Shown here: in pieces, positions 56,701 to 64,000 of the stretch
How positions within the stretch are numbered: the first letter of the stretch is position 1
Layout: each line of letters starts with the position of its first letter
From: Bin55 sp965220235
GTDB lineage: Bacteria > Pseudomonadota > Gammaproteobacteria > Pseudomonadales > Azotimanducaceae
Direction of reading: 5' to 3'
Length of the DNA stretch: 64,000 nt
NCBI GenBank assembly: GCA_965220235.1
Contig: OZ244815.1
Span: forward strand, 2,976,001 to 3,040,000
The notes under the pieces: generated by a model
Database searches by the model: none
The model's input: the letters and a program-made list of their open reading frames with translations, nothing else
Told to the model about the DNA's origin: nothing
Program-made: the position numbers and the translations under genes

Positions 56701-57258
56701 GAAGACGGCATGATGAGTAATGACGTGATGTTCTTTTCGCAGGAAGTCGACAAATCCGCTCGAAGCGGAAATCTGATCGTAAGCGGTGGTTCGTTCGACA
56801 ACTTTATCTTCCCGTTGTACGAATTCTGGAATGCCGTCGAGTCAGAAGGTAACGATGTCTCGATTGGCAACGGCTTCATCAATGTCTCAATCGCTCGTGT
56901 GAATACAGATGAACCGTGGCGCGCGCAAATCAGCCACCATGTATCTGTCGTAGAAGGGCAGGAATATTCCGTTTGTTTTCGTGCGCGGGCGAGTTCTAAT
57001 CGAAGCGTCGCTGTCTACGTAGACCAAAGCATGCACCAGTGGCAGCAGTTGACTCGAGAAGAAGTCGATTTGAGAAATTACTGGCAGAACTTCACGCACA
57101 CTTTCACTGCCGACAGAACCGACATCACGGCAAGAGTTGCTTTCGATTTTGCTGGAGCCGCGCCCTCAGTACAGCTCGATAACGTTGGGCTCTATGAGGG
57201 TGATACGTGCGGCACCACGACTGTCACTGCACCCATCGGATTCCATACAGCCCAGTAG
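53764..57258 (+). CDS. Large secreted YncE-type beta-propeller protein with two c-type heme motifs and a C-terminal CBM-like domain
   Basis: 1164 residues. Signal peptide ends at about residue 40 (APVLAQ). Residues about 70-470 are YncE-like propeller repeats (NDLVYVVNTPADTLDVIDPTSDTVVMRINVGIDPVSV). A di-heme cytochrome region follows with CESCH (498-502) and CGACH (663-667), and between them PVRGLRDTQPYHWDG as in MauG/CCP-like proteins. Residues about 1000-1155 look like a carbohydrate-binding module (SGGSFDNFIFPLYEF, EGQEYSVCFRARA, VQLDNVGLYEGD). GGAAGGTG precedes the ATG. Perhaps a periplasmic or surface oxidoreductase acting on a carbohydrate-like ligand. Single unit, converging on the esterase. 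Confidence 0.88.
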   Translation: MRVAYSASTLNSGTTPHSFLRRLFPVALCFLSGFVAPVLAQDVDDEDATNDVFGIQAPISDQDGHPTFASPHFNPLAIHNDLVYVVNTPADTLDVIDPTSDTVVMRINVGIDPVSVIARPNADEVWVANHVSDTISVINTDSESPFYHQIVATIQNVDRFSFSTHFDEPVGIAFTQDGNKAYVALGPSNRIAVIDADDRVVSKHLKINAQDPRALVVRGTRLYVIAFESGNTTQLSGCNPGQIDGSMCTYDAVQETHTTNNVLSLNYDVDIVRNPKVPDRDLFVFDTRNDRLLDQVEGTGTLLYGLTVDGRRNVYIAQAEARNDANGLAGTQGHGLAEMENRAFLNQITRVNCSDRNCEDPEIFELEPLPPEHPETGRALATPFAVEVTKDNDTLVGTAAGSDKLFVFDIESGEVIGRVDVGAVPRGVKLLHDDDNVVSEAWVMNAVANTVTRVDLSTLSEPSIMATIALHDPTPEQMKQGRIAFNDANASTTGTFSCESCHPDNNVDQLVWILDTPLCNHPGCTQIPPRLTMPVRGLRDTQPYHWDGIPGDPYGGINVQSLWDPVEPNCDLDDPESCTRFLVDGSLGTTMCDVTDCPTNEEDKGGALDVEDRDALAHYILNVPFPPAPNRPFDNELSASAKEGIFEFNFLNDSGTTTASQTCGACHKPPFLTTTNTPSARSVNAGVGSFNGMDAPTWRGAYDRWIVTPQARFNVIDLIERIGMSLEEDIPEQDVWFHAGARTQANWDMVLEYGTGFTGTFARQATFNELLANDSVHTTMTDRIVDALIVAADSGSVLLHADGVYVNRDEDTAQDSVSGDDSADETVTTDVNGLALEYAGGEWHDRTDRETTFELDDLRTQAVAGDLVLTFTGRIGPNVLPAQPQPAVWPFWTERGTLYDGVVQQSPTVELTYLTDDLTLTLKGRHIEENALIFVNGHAVEGTVTCETEMLPTCEDETIVVTLDEAPERYGLNFLQIQNEDGMMSNDVMFFSQEVDKSARSGNLIVSGGSFDNFIFPLYEFWNAVESEGNDVSIGNGFINVSIARVNTDEPWRAQISHHVSVVEGQEYSVCFRARASSNRSVAVYVDQSMHQWQQLTREEVDLRNYWQNFTHTFTADRTDITARVAFDFAGAAPSVQLDNVGLYEGDTCGTTTVTAPIGFHTAQ

Positions 57259-57344
57259 TAAACCTACATCCCGATTCTCATCGAGTCTACGAGCGCAACT
57301 CGACTGCACAATTTGCGCACATCTCAAATTCACATATTTAGTTG

Positions 57345-57370
57345 TCAATCGCACAATGGTGCGAATTGAA
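57345..57370 (+). terminator. Possible terminator hairpin after the propeller/heme gene
   Basis: TCAATCGCAC (57345-57354 region) pairs with GTGCGAATTGA (57359-57369) with one bulged base and a 4-nt loop, followed within 8 nt by CTTTTC. It lies about 90 bp beyond the stop codon. The U-tract is short, so confidence is low. Confidence 0.35.
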
Positions 57371-57380
57371 ACTCTCCTTT

Positions 57381-58928
57381 TCATAGTGCACCAATCGCGC
57401 CTTGGACACTCTGTTCGTCCCATAACGCACGTAACTCCTCAAGCGGCGCACTTTCTACGGAAGCTGGCAGGCCAAAAATCGCAGTAGACCTAGATGCTTT
57501 GTCGTAAGGTGTCCAAGTCGACAAGACATCAGTCGCGGGATTGCCTTTGCGCGCAAATGCCAACCATGCGTCCATCGTAGCTTCAGCCAATTCAATGTGC
57601 GCACGTTCGCCACCAAAGAAGCCGCGCGTACCGTCATTCAGATTGTGCGTCCCAAACACATAACCAATGTCAATGGCATGGCAGGATTTCAGAATTCCGC
57701 CATACGCTGGGGACTCCACCGTAAACAGATATTGAAAAGCATCTTTCGACCGTGAGTTTAGTGTTTCTGCTAACACGATACCAGGCATTCGAAATGCTCG
57801 ATCGGACTCTAACGCCTGCCAGGCGTCACCAGGCGAAACGTCGTTGCCATCACTTGAGAGAATCTCCTGATAACTAAGACCGAGTGCGCGTAGGTCGGGA
57901 CGCCCATTTCGAGGTGCAAGCCGTCGCTCGTAGTCCTCCTGCGTCATTGCTTTGATGGATGGATCCATAACACTAAAGAGCAACCATTCGTCACGTGTAC
58001 AGCCGACTAACAGCGAGACATCGTCCGCCGAACCATTTGCTACGCAATCAATTGGTCGCGCTGGAAGTTGACCACCGTCAATACAAGGCTGGTAACACAT
58101 CCAGGATAACTTGGCGGAAACATCAGCACCCACGCGAGTGAGCTCCTCGGCGGGAAGCTCGAATAGTTTGTTCAGATTGCTATTCGGCGATACCTCGAGC
58201 GCAGCCAACAATTGTGAAGCAACATCAGTTGATTGAGTCAGCGTGTTAGCTGTATGCGCTGCTCCGCTCTGTGGAATCGCCTTGTGAAAGAGTCCTTTTG
58301 CTTCGCGCAAAGCCAAAAGCGCGCCTACGCTCATGCCGCCTGCAGACTCACCGAATATCGTGACGTTATTGGGGTCGCCGCCAAATCCTGCGATATTGTC
58401 CCGAACCCAAGCAAGCGCGAAGGCTTGATCCAGTAACCCTTCATTCCCCGTCGAAGGAATCCGCCCACCCGTAACTTCGTTCAGGTTGAGAAAACCAAGC
58501 ACGCCTAATCGATAGTTAATCGTCACCACAACGACGTCGCCTCGACTGGCAAGAATCGAACCGTCATAAATTGGGGAAGATCCCGAACCTGTCACGAATG
58601 CTCCGCCGTGAATCCAAACCATGACGGGTCTACTGGCACCATCCGTGGCAGGCGTCCAAACATTCAAACTCAAACAATCTTCGCTTAAGACTGGTGGCGT
58701 CGCATCAGCTGCGAACGAAAGCGCTCCTTGCTCGGTTGCAACGATTTGCCAGGAAACTGGTCCAAACTCATCTCCGTCACGTACACCTGCCCACGCTTCT
58801 GGCGGCTTCGGCGCCGACCAACGATCCTCCCCGGTCGGCGCAGCCGCATACGGGATGTGCTTAAACGAGAGCACACCGCCTTGCTCTACACCTGCGACGT
58901 GGCCATACGCGGTTTCAAACTGATTCAT
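57381..58928 (-). CDS. Type-B carboxylesterase
   Basis: 515 residues of the carboxylesterase/PnbA family. VMVWIHGGAFVTGSGSS (oxyanion), SEDCLSLNVWTP, and the nucleophile elbow FGESAGGMSVG with Ser195 are clear; the acid and His follow in LLVGCTRDEW and SCHAIDIGYVFG. No signal peptide, so probably cytosolic. It would release an alcohol from an ester. Upstream neighbours on the same strand are the PhyH protein (about 65 bp) and the second sulfatase, so the three may be co-expressed. Confidence 0.93.
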   Translation of the reverse strand: MNQFETAYGHVAGVEQGGVLSFKHIPYAAAPTGEDRWSAPKPPEAWAGVRDGDEFGPVSWQIVATEQGALSFAADATPPVLSEDCLSLNVWTPATDGASRPVMVWIHGGAFVTGSGSSPIYDGSILASRGDVVVVTINYRLGVLGFLNLNEVTGGRIPSTGNEGLLDQAFALAWVRDNIAGFGGDPNNVTIFGESAGGMSVGALLALREAKGLFHKAIPQSGAAHTANTLTQSTDVASQLLAALEVSPNSNLNKLFELPAEELTRVGADVSAKLSWMCYQPCIDGGQLPARPIDCVANGSADDVSLLVGCTRDEWLLFSVMDPSIKAMTQEDYERRLAPRNGRPDLRALGLSYQEILSSDGNDVSPGDAWQALESDRAFRMPGIVLAETLNSRSKDAFQYLFTVESPAYGGILKSCHAIDIGYVFGTHNLNDGTRGFFGGERAHIELAEATMDAWLAFARKGNPATDVLSTWTPYDKASRSTAIFGLPASVESAPLEELRALWDEQSVQGAIGAL

Positions 58929-58992
58929 GACGTATTCCTTAATATGAATTTACGCGCCGCAGATTATTCGGACGCTCAACTGGGGTGATCGG

Positions 58993-59814
58993 CTAGTCTG
59001 CTTCTTCGCTATCTACTGGATCCGGCCTAGTCGGTCTATGCGGATACCGAGCATTCGGTTGCTCGAGAATCGCGAGCTTTCGATCGTCGATATCAGGATA
59101 CTCTCGGAAGTCATCTGGATCGAAGTAGTCGGCTGACCACGTTGACCCGTGCGGAGAGAACTTGTAGAACAGCGTACGGCGCGGCGCATCTACCGTCCAC
59201 GGCAGCGTCCCATGCGTTAAAGCTTCTGTGAACACGATCGCGTCTCCTGCCGCTGCTGGAATACGTTGTACGCAATCTGGCACACCTTTCGTTAGGTCTC
59301 GCCAGGTTGGCGGAATCGCCACATTCGACTTGTGCGAACCGGGCACACAACCAAAGCCACCATCATTTGGAAACGTGTCAAAGAGCTCAAACGACACCGA
59401 TACGAGTCCGTTGTAGAAGTACCGGTCGTGATATGAAGCGAACTGCGAGCCGCCTGTGCCTTTCCAGCCACCATGTAACGAAGTTCCAGGAAAGTCCTTC
59501 TTCACATGAGTATGTACGTTGATGTGGTCGATTCGGAAAGTCGGTACGTACGGCAATCCCCGCGCGATACGAGCTTCACGAGCGCCGTGATTTCCAATCA
59601 TGTCTTCAAGTATTGGCGTCATGGTTGGCAAGTCGAGCAAATCTCGCCATACTCTGCCCCAGTGCAACGGACCTTCCGATTGCGCGATTGGTGGAAATTG
59701 TTCCGTTGACGTGCGGAGCGTTGCCAACAGCTCTTCAACCTGAGCTTTCGTCAACGCGTTAGGTATCACCAAGTAGCCGAACGTATCGAACAAGTAGCGC
59801 TGTTCATCTGACAT
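58993..59814 (-). CDS. Phytanoyl-CoA-dioxygenase-family protein with HGG in place of HxD
   Basis: 273 residues from the ATG at 59814 (a TTG at 59871 would add 19 residues). PhyH family features: MSDEQRYLFDTFGYLVIPNAL, NDGGFGCVPGSHKSN, DAIVFTEALTHGTLPW with distal His201, and R212. The expected facial-triad motif HxD reads H114-G-G116 (TSLHGGWKG). Fe/2OG halogenases have a similar loss of the carboxylate, but a subset of PhyH homologs in environmental bacteria appear to share HGG/HNG here, so function is open. Downstream of the second sulfatase by about 80 bp. Confidence 0.83.
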   Translation of the reverse strand: MSDEQRYLFDTFGYLVIPNALTKAQVEELLATLRTSTEQFPPIAQSEGPLHWGRVWRDLLDLPTMTPILEDMIGNHGAREARIARGLPYVPTFRIDHINVHTHVKKDFPGTSLHGGWKGTGGSQFASYHDRYFYNGLVSVSFELFDTFPNDGGFGCVPGSHKSNVAIPPTWRDLTKGVPDCVQRIPAAAGDAIVFTEALTHGTLPWTVDAPRRTLFYKFSPHGSTWSADYFDPDDFREYPDIDDRKLAILEQPNARYPHRPTRPDPVDSEEAD

Positions 59815-59892
59815 GCCGTCGGTGGCGTTGTCTGATTCAGTCACGATCGTATCTAGAAATTGGTACTGCAAAAAGTCAGGACGGTATTTTCA

Positions 59893-61410
59893 CTATGCGA
59901 CACCCAATCGAACATACTGCTCTTCTGGTGCTTCAACTTCCTTTAATCCCTCGCGAAGCAACTCGATCATATCCGCTTCATCTTGTGCGCCTAGACGATT
60001 CTCGTCTTCCGACGGATCAAGATCAATGTCATACAGGTGATGTTCATTGACTCGAGGTCGAGCACACCAATACGGTAATAGATCACCTTCTTGGAACGGC
60101 TGTCGGATAACGGGCACGTCTGAACCTGGCATATAGTCGAGCGTTGCTCGCTTGTCTGGTCTCGGCCAATGGCGATGAATCCCTGCATACAACATCGTGG
60201 ACCAGCGATTCGACCACATCGACAATGGAAATCCGTTATCGATGGGCGCGCGTGCGTACTTCCTATGTCCGTCGTAGACCATGACCCAGTTGCCAAAAAC
60301 CCCACCGATCGCCCACTCTCGCACATTGTCGGCATCACCTGTTATCAATGGCACGAGTGACACACCGTGCGTGCGATGTTCCGGTTCAATGTCGAATACA
60401 TCACACAACGTTGCGTTGATGTCAACATTTGTGGTCAATGCGTCGATCTGTTTTGCTTCGACACCGGGATACGCAATGTACAAAGGCGTGTGTCCAAGCG
60501 GTTCATACTGCGGTACTTGGGGTTTACCCCAGATGTCTTTCTCGCCAAGGTAATGTCCGTGGTCGGTACACACGACGACCATCGTGTCGTTCCACAACTC
60601 GTTTCTGTCAAGCGCGTCCAAGATCTTGCCGAACCAATGGTCGATCATGGACAGCTTGGACCCGTAGTTGCAACGAATGTGACTGCCTTCGCGTTCCGTG
60701 ATCACGCCGCGTTCGATGTTTCGGACGCCGTATGGCGGCCAGATGATTCTTGGACCTTCCCACATTGGGTCATAGCGATCCATCCAGGGGATCGGTGAGT
60801 CGAATGGTTCATGGGGATCGAACTCGTCAACGTATAGTAAAAAACGATCGTGAAAGTCACCGTTTAAGTCGATCCAGTTCGCAGTCGCATTCATGGTCTT
60901 CGGGCCGGGAAAATCTAGTTCCTCGCGAAAATAGGTACGCGAACGATCGTAGTGCCACTCTCGACTCCCAGCGGGTAATGCCGGTGCACCGATCCAAGAC
61001 GGATCAGGTCGCGACTTCCAAGGATCATTCTCGTGTCCTCTAAGGTACTCCCATGCAAAAAAGTCTGTGTGGTAGTTCTCGCCTCCAGTCTCGAACAAAT
61101 GAGGATGGTCGGTGAACAGCATGGTGTTCACGCCGGCTTCCCGCAAATGAGCCGTGATCGGACGCTCCCATAGCTCGATAGAACCCCAAGGCTTCCACAA
61201 GAAATCCATCGCACCACAGAGCAGATCGTGGCGAGCTGGCATGCACGGAAAGGACCCAATGAAATGTCGATTGAATCGTACGGCTCGTTGTGCGAATCGA
61301 TCGATGTTCGGCGTATCGAATTCTGTCCCGCCATAGTCCCCGATCATGTGTCGATTTAAGCTATCCAACAAGATCACAATCGCGTTTTTAGGTTTGGCTG
61401 ATGCTGTCAT
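59893..61410 (-). CDS. Sulfatase, Cys-type (formylglycine-dependent)
   Basis: 505 residues. NAIVILLDSLNRHMIGDYGG opens the metal site, PCMPARHDLLCG holds the CxPxR signature with C56, and VVVCTDHGHYLGEKDIWGKP is the second metal-binding segment. No signal peptide. The substrate cannot be deduced, and similarity to the sulfatase at 49108 is limited to the motifs. It is divergent from a PhyH gene at 61512 and precedes another on its own strand (59814), so it is flanked by two putative oxygenases. Confidence 0.92.
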   Translation of the reverse strand: MTASAKPKNAIVILLDSLNRHMIGDYGGTEFDTPNIDRFAQRAVRFNRHFIGSFPCMPARHDLLCGAMDFLWKPWGSIELWERPITAHLREAGVNTMLFTDHPHLFETGGENYHTDFFAWEYLRGHENDPWKSRPDPSWIGAPALPAGSREWHYDRSRTYFREELDFPGPKTMNATANWIDLNGDFHDRFLLYVDEFDPHEPFDSPIPWMDRYDPMWEGPRIIWPPYGVRNIERGVITEREGSHIRCNYGSKLSMIDHWFGKILDALDRNELWNDTMVVVCTDHGHYLGEKDIWGKPQVPQYEPLGHTPLYIAYPGVEAKQIDALTTNVDINATLCDVFDIEPEHRTHGVSLVPLITGDADNVREWAIGGVFGNWVMVYDGHRKYARAPIDNGFPLSMWSNRWSTMLYAGIHRHWPRPDKRATLDYMPGSDVPVIRQPFQEGDLLPYWCARPRVNEHHLYDIDLDPSEDENRLGAQDEADMIELLREGLKEVEAPEEQYVRLGVA

Positions 61411-61511
61411 CCTAGACCTCGTTTTATCGGAGAATAGATCGGCACTGAGATACGCCTACACGCGTATTTCTTAATAATACGGTGCCATTAAAAGTTGAAA
61501 CGAGGTCTCCG

Positions 61512-62381
61512 GTGAGCACGAATCCTGATACGACCAACGTGTTTGGCGAAGAGATTCATGTTCCTGGTTTAGATGGATGGGTATCTCGTATTAACGAACA
61601 CGGGTACGCCCTGATCCCTGATTGGCTTACCGAAGAACGAGTCGAGAGGCTGGGTGTGGATTTGCGTCGTGAAGTCAATCCAATTCGTGAGTTGATGCCG
61701 CCTGATTTCACGACAGTTCGTGCTCACAACCTACTCGCAAAAACTCGCTGTGTTGATGATCTGGTCTGTGATCCAAGATTAGTAGCACTCGCACAAGGAG
61801 TTTTAGGACCTAATATCCAAGTGTCGGTGGTGGCGATGTTCGATCTCTTGCCCGGCGCGAAGGCACAAGGGTTGCATCAAGACGATGGCCTTTGGCCAAT
61901 TCCACGACCACATCCACCGTTCGTAGTCAATACCGTAATCGCCGTCGATGAGTTCACGAAAGAGAACGGTGCCACACACCTTGTCCCGAAATCACATCTG
62001 TGGCATGACACACCAGTCAAACAACCTCCTGCTGTAACGCCGATTCAAGTGGAAATGAAACCCGGGTCGATGTTGATTTGGTCCGGTGCTCTATGGCATG
62101 GAGGCGGCGCTAATAACACCGATCAAAGTCGCCTTGCCATTGACATCAATTTCAATCTATCCTATTTAGCTCAACAAGAAAACCAATTCGTCGCTGTACC
62201 ACGATCAGAAGTTGAGAAAATGCCGGAGCACTTACGGCGGCTGATCGGGTACAAGTTTGGCTTGATTCACGTCGGTCCTGGCATGGTTGATCTCCGCGAT
62301 CCATTGTTCATGAAAGACCATGTGAAATTTCAATATGACGTCAATGGCGCTGCAATGCCAAATATCGGCTCTCGAAGCTAA
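61512..62381 (+). CDS. Phytanoyl-CoA-dioxygenase-family oxygenase (canonical HxD)
   Basis: 289 residues from the GTG at 61512, which has GAGG 6 nt upstream; a GTG at 61482 is the alternative. Fe(II)/2-oxoglutarate enzyme with H122-Q-D124 in GLHQDDGLWP, distal His in SGALWHGGGANN, and 2-oxoglutarate Arg in QSRLAIDINFNLSY. VPKSHLWHD corresponds to the family PGSH segment. Substrate unknown. The O-methyltransferase remnant follows 30 bp later on the same strand. Confidence 0.9.
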   Translation: MSTNPDTTNVFGEEIHVPGLDGWVSRINEHGYALIPDWLTEERVERLGVDLRREVNPIRELMPPDFTTVRAHNLLAKTRCVDDLVCDPRLVALAQGVLGPNIQVSVVAMFDLLPGAKAQGLHQDDGLWPIPRPHPPFVVNTVIAVDEFTKENGATHLVPKSHLWHDTPVKQPPAVTPIQVEMKPGSMLIWSGALWHGGGANNTDQSRLAIDINFNLSYLAQQENQFVAVPRSEVEKMPEHLRRLIGYKFGLIHVGPGMVDLRDPLFMKDHVKFQYDVNGAAMPNIGSRS

Positions 62382-62411
62382 CCATTTCAAAAAAGTAGAC
62401 CGGAGCACGGC

Positions 62412-63073
62412 ATGTCATCATCAACGATCGTCGTCAACGACCAAATCGACGCTTACCTCCTTAACCACGTACGATCCGAATCGGAAACCGCTGAAGCATT
62501 GCGTAAGGCGACAGCGCCCATGCCCGCATCCGTAATGCAGGTATCACCACTTCAAGGCGCGTTTATGTCTTGGCTTGTCCGTTTCATGAATGTGAAAAAC
62601 GCCTTAGAGGTGGGTACTTTCACCGGATATAGCGCGTTGTGCGTCGCTGAAGCACTACCAGCCGATGGGAAACTTGTCGCTTGCGACGTTAGCGAAGAGT
62701 GGACTAGTATGGCGAGAGAGTATTGGGAGCGCGGAGGCGTTGCACAGAAGATCGATCTGCAACTTAGACCCGCGGTTGAGACACTGGATGCACTTCTTCA
62801 AGAGGGTCGAGAGCGTTCGTTCGACTTCGCGTTCATCGACGCCGACAAACCGAATTACGATCCTACTATGAACGCTGCTTACGGTTATTGCGAGTCGGTG
62901 GCGTCGTAGCCGTCGATAACGTGCTTTGGACAGGACGAGTTGCAGACGATAGCTACAACGACGAATCAACCCTTGCTATCCGAGCGCTCAACACCAAGAT
63001 ACAGCACGACGAGCGAGTAAATAACGTCATGCTACCGATCGGCGATGGACTCACGCTCGCAACCAAGCGTTAA
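62412..63073 (+). pseudogene. Class I SAM O-methyltransferase (CCoAOMT-like), interrupted by a 1-nt frameshift
   Basis: The first frame (62412 on) encodes SAM-binding ALEVGTFTGYSALCVAEALP and FDFAFIDADKPNYDP, then runs off-family and stops at 62909. The frame one base back (codon TAT at 62867 onward) continues the family with YERCLRLLRVGGVVAVDNVLWTGRV and ends GDGLTLATKR at 63073. Restoring one T near 62864 (CCTAC to CCTTAC) would give a continuous protein of about 221 residues. Good Shine-Dalgarno (GGAG) before the ATG. It is either a recent inactivation or a sequencing error in a short T run. Confidence 0.88.
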
Positions 63074-63149
63074 TCAAGGCCAATCGGCGCAATCTACGTT
63101 AGTCTGTTGAGTGCTGAATCTACCGCTCGAAACTAACGTTCAAACCGTC

Positions 63150-64000
63150 CTACAAAGTTGACCACGGTCCCTGAATCGCGAATGTGACACCCGGCGACTG
63201 AATATTCGCATAAAGCGTTTGACCATCTCGGGAGAAAGTCGCACCAGCCCATTCTGACGAACGGTAATCTTGTGCTTCGATTTCTGGGCGATCTGGCACG
63301 CCATTTGACAGGTCGAGATTGTTCTCAGCGAAAGTAATGACTTCGTGACCCGGTTGCTTCGCGATTAACAGACGACATCCGTATTTCAGCGTATTGTCTG
63401 CGTGATGTACGCCTCCACCATCTTCACAAAGGACGATCATCCCATTCACGGGATTAACCGCAATGTTGTCGATGGCGTCTGCTTCTTCTTCGGAACCCGA
63501 TGCATAGATACATATGAGGCGTTCAACTATCGGGTCGTACAACCAGACGCTTCCGGTCCCCGCCGGTCCGCCTGCTGTGTCTATCCAATAGAGCCGTCCT
63601 TCATATTCCCAAATGCCTTCGCCACGGCTAAAGGTAGCACCACCCCCAGCTTCACCTTGTAAGAACGGACCTGATTTGCCTTCCCCCATCAAGTTTTCGA
63701 AACCGTTGCCATAGCTATTCAGTATTTCAGGATCAGCATCTGGGTCATCGACTGCAATCCACTCAACATCGAATGAAGCGCCTTCGGGTGACGCGGTCAG
63801 ATTTGCGTTCGCTTGTCCTTTGACTTTCAGCATCGACAGTTTCCCGCCTTCATCCAGCGCGCCGACTCTCCTTTCTAAATTGCTCGGCTCGAAGCGATAA
63901 AAACCAGAATTAGGGCCGTTATCCTCAGTTAAGTAGGCGTAACCAGTCTTTGAATCGAACGCGACAGCTTCGTGTCGGAAGAAACCCATGTCCTTTATGG
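63150..64000 (-). CDS. DUF839/PhoX-like protein, C-terminal part (runs off the window)
   Basis: Partial: the frame stays open to the window edge at 64000, so the ATG at 63989 is internal. The 283 visible residues match PhoX/DUF839 proteins: GFFRHEAVAFDSKTGYAYLTED, a WEYEGRLYWIDTAGG segment, NGMIVLCEDGGG, and the terminal WAGATFSRDGQTLYANIQSPGVTFAIQGPW. The family includes calcium-dependent alkaline phosphatases of marine bacteria, but many members are uncharacterised. It converges on the O-methyltransferase remnant. Confidence 0.88.
   Translation of the reverse strand, partial: IKDMGFFRHEAVAFDSKTGYAYLTEDNGPNSGFYRFEPSNLERRVGALDEGGKLSMLKVKGQANANLTASPEGASFDVEWIAVDDPDADPEILNSYGNGFENLMGEGKSGPFLQGEAGGGATFSRGEGIWEYEGRLYWIDTAGGPAGTGSVWLYDPIVERLICIYASGSEEEADAIDNIAVNPVNGMIVLCEDGGGVHHADNTLKYGCRLLIAKQPGHEVITFAENNLDLSNGVPDRPEIEAQDYRSSEWAGATFSRDGQTLYANIQSPGVTFAIQGPWSTL

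Noticed and set aside
63096..63139. 8-bp perfect inverted repeat (ACGTTAGT/ACTAACGT) between convergent genes
   Set aside because: Loop of 28 nt and no U-tract; too weak to call a terminator.

Overview
The window looks like chromosomal DNA of a free-living, probably marine, gammaproteobacterium of intermediate GC. The best taxonomic evidence is the left third: rho, hemC-hemD-hemX-hemY, argH and an Mg-type hemB, a neighbourhood reminiscent of Pseudomonas-like genomes. The rest is a dense oligotroph or heterotroph gene set with TonB receptors, sulfatases, phytanoyl-CoA-dioxygenase (PhyH) family enzymes, branched-chain catabolism and small NTF2, VOC and hotdog proteins. I see no rRNA, tRNA, CRISPR array, insertion sequence or phage gene. 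No gene-free stretch exceeds about 250 bp. GTG and TTG starts are common, so several starts below were chosen from the ribosome binding site, signal peptide or family N-terminus.

Layout. 0.2-3 kb: a secreted FG-GAP/ASPIC-UnbV protein translationally coupled to a TPR protein. 3-11 kb: core genes rho, the overlapping hemCDXY operon, argH and hemB, the last behind a D-arginine-dehydrogenase-like flavoenzyme and a DUF6265-like protein (11-12.6 kb). 12.8-14.7 kb: a Baeyer-Villiger type monooxygenase. 14.8-21.8 kb: a co-directional four-gene run made of a secreted M14 carboxypeptidase fused to an argininosuccinate-lyase-like domain, a large TonB receptor, an orphan ClpP-like protease and an alpha/beta hydrolase. 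This is the most unusual locus in the window. 21.9-27.8 kb: Nudix hydrolase, NTF2 protein, MFS exporter, msrA, a Sel1/TPR lipoprotein and selU. 27.8-36.3 kb: a fused indolepyruvate:ferredoxin oxidoreductase with a divergent Lrp regulator, a methylcrotonyl-CoA carboxylase beta subunit, a thiolase-like protein and a YbdK-type ligase. 36.5-44.2 kb: alr-SDR-aminotransferase run, epoxide-hydrolase-like protein, FAD-linked oxidase and small enzymes. 44.2-46.5 kb: a ZnuD-like zinc TonB receptor with two His/Glu-rich loops and a good match to a Zur operator just upstream. 46.6-48.9 kb: a CurA-like reductase and metY.

49-64 kb is an accessory catabolic region: two Cys-type sulfatases, three PhyH-family proteins (one fused to HEAT repeats, one lacking the usual HxD acidic residue), an HpcH/HpaI aldolase, a large secreted beta-propeller/di-heme/CBM-like protein, a type-B carboxylesterase, a frameshifted O-methyltransferase and the C-terminal part of a DUF839/PhoX-like protein cut by the window edge. 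Together they suggest oxidative and desulfating breakdown of some sulfated organic substrate, but the substrate cannot be read from the sequence.
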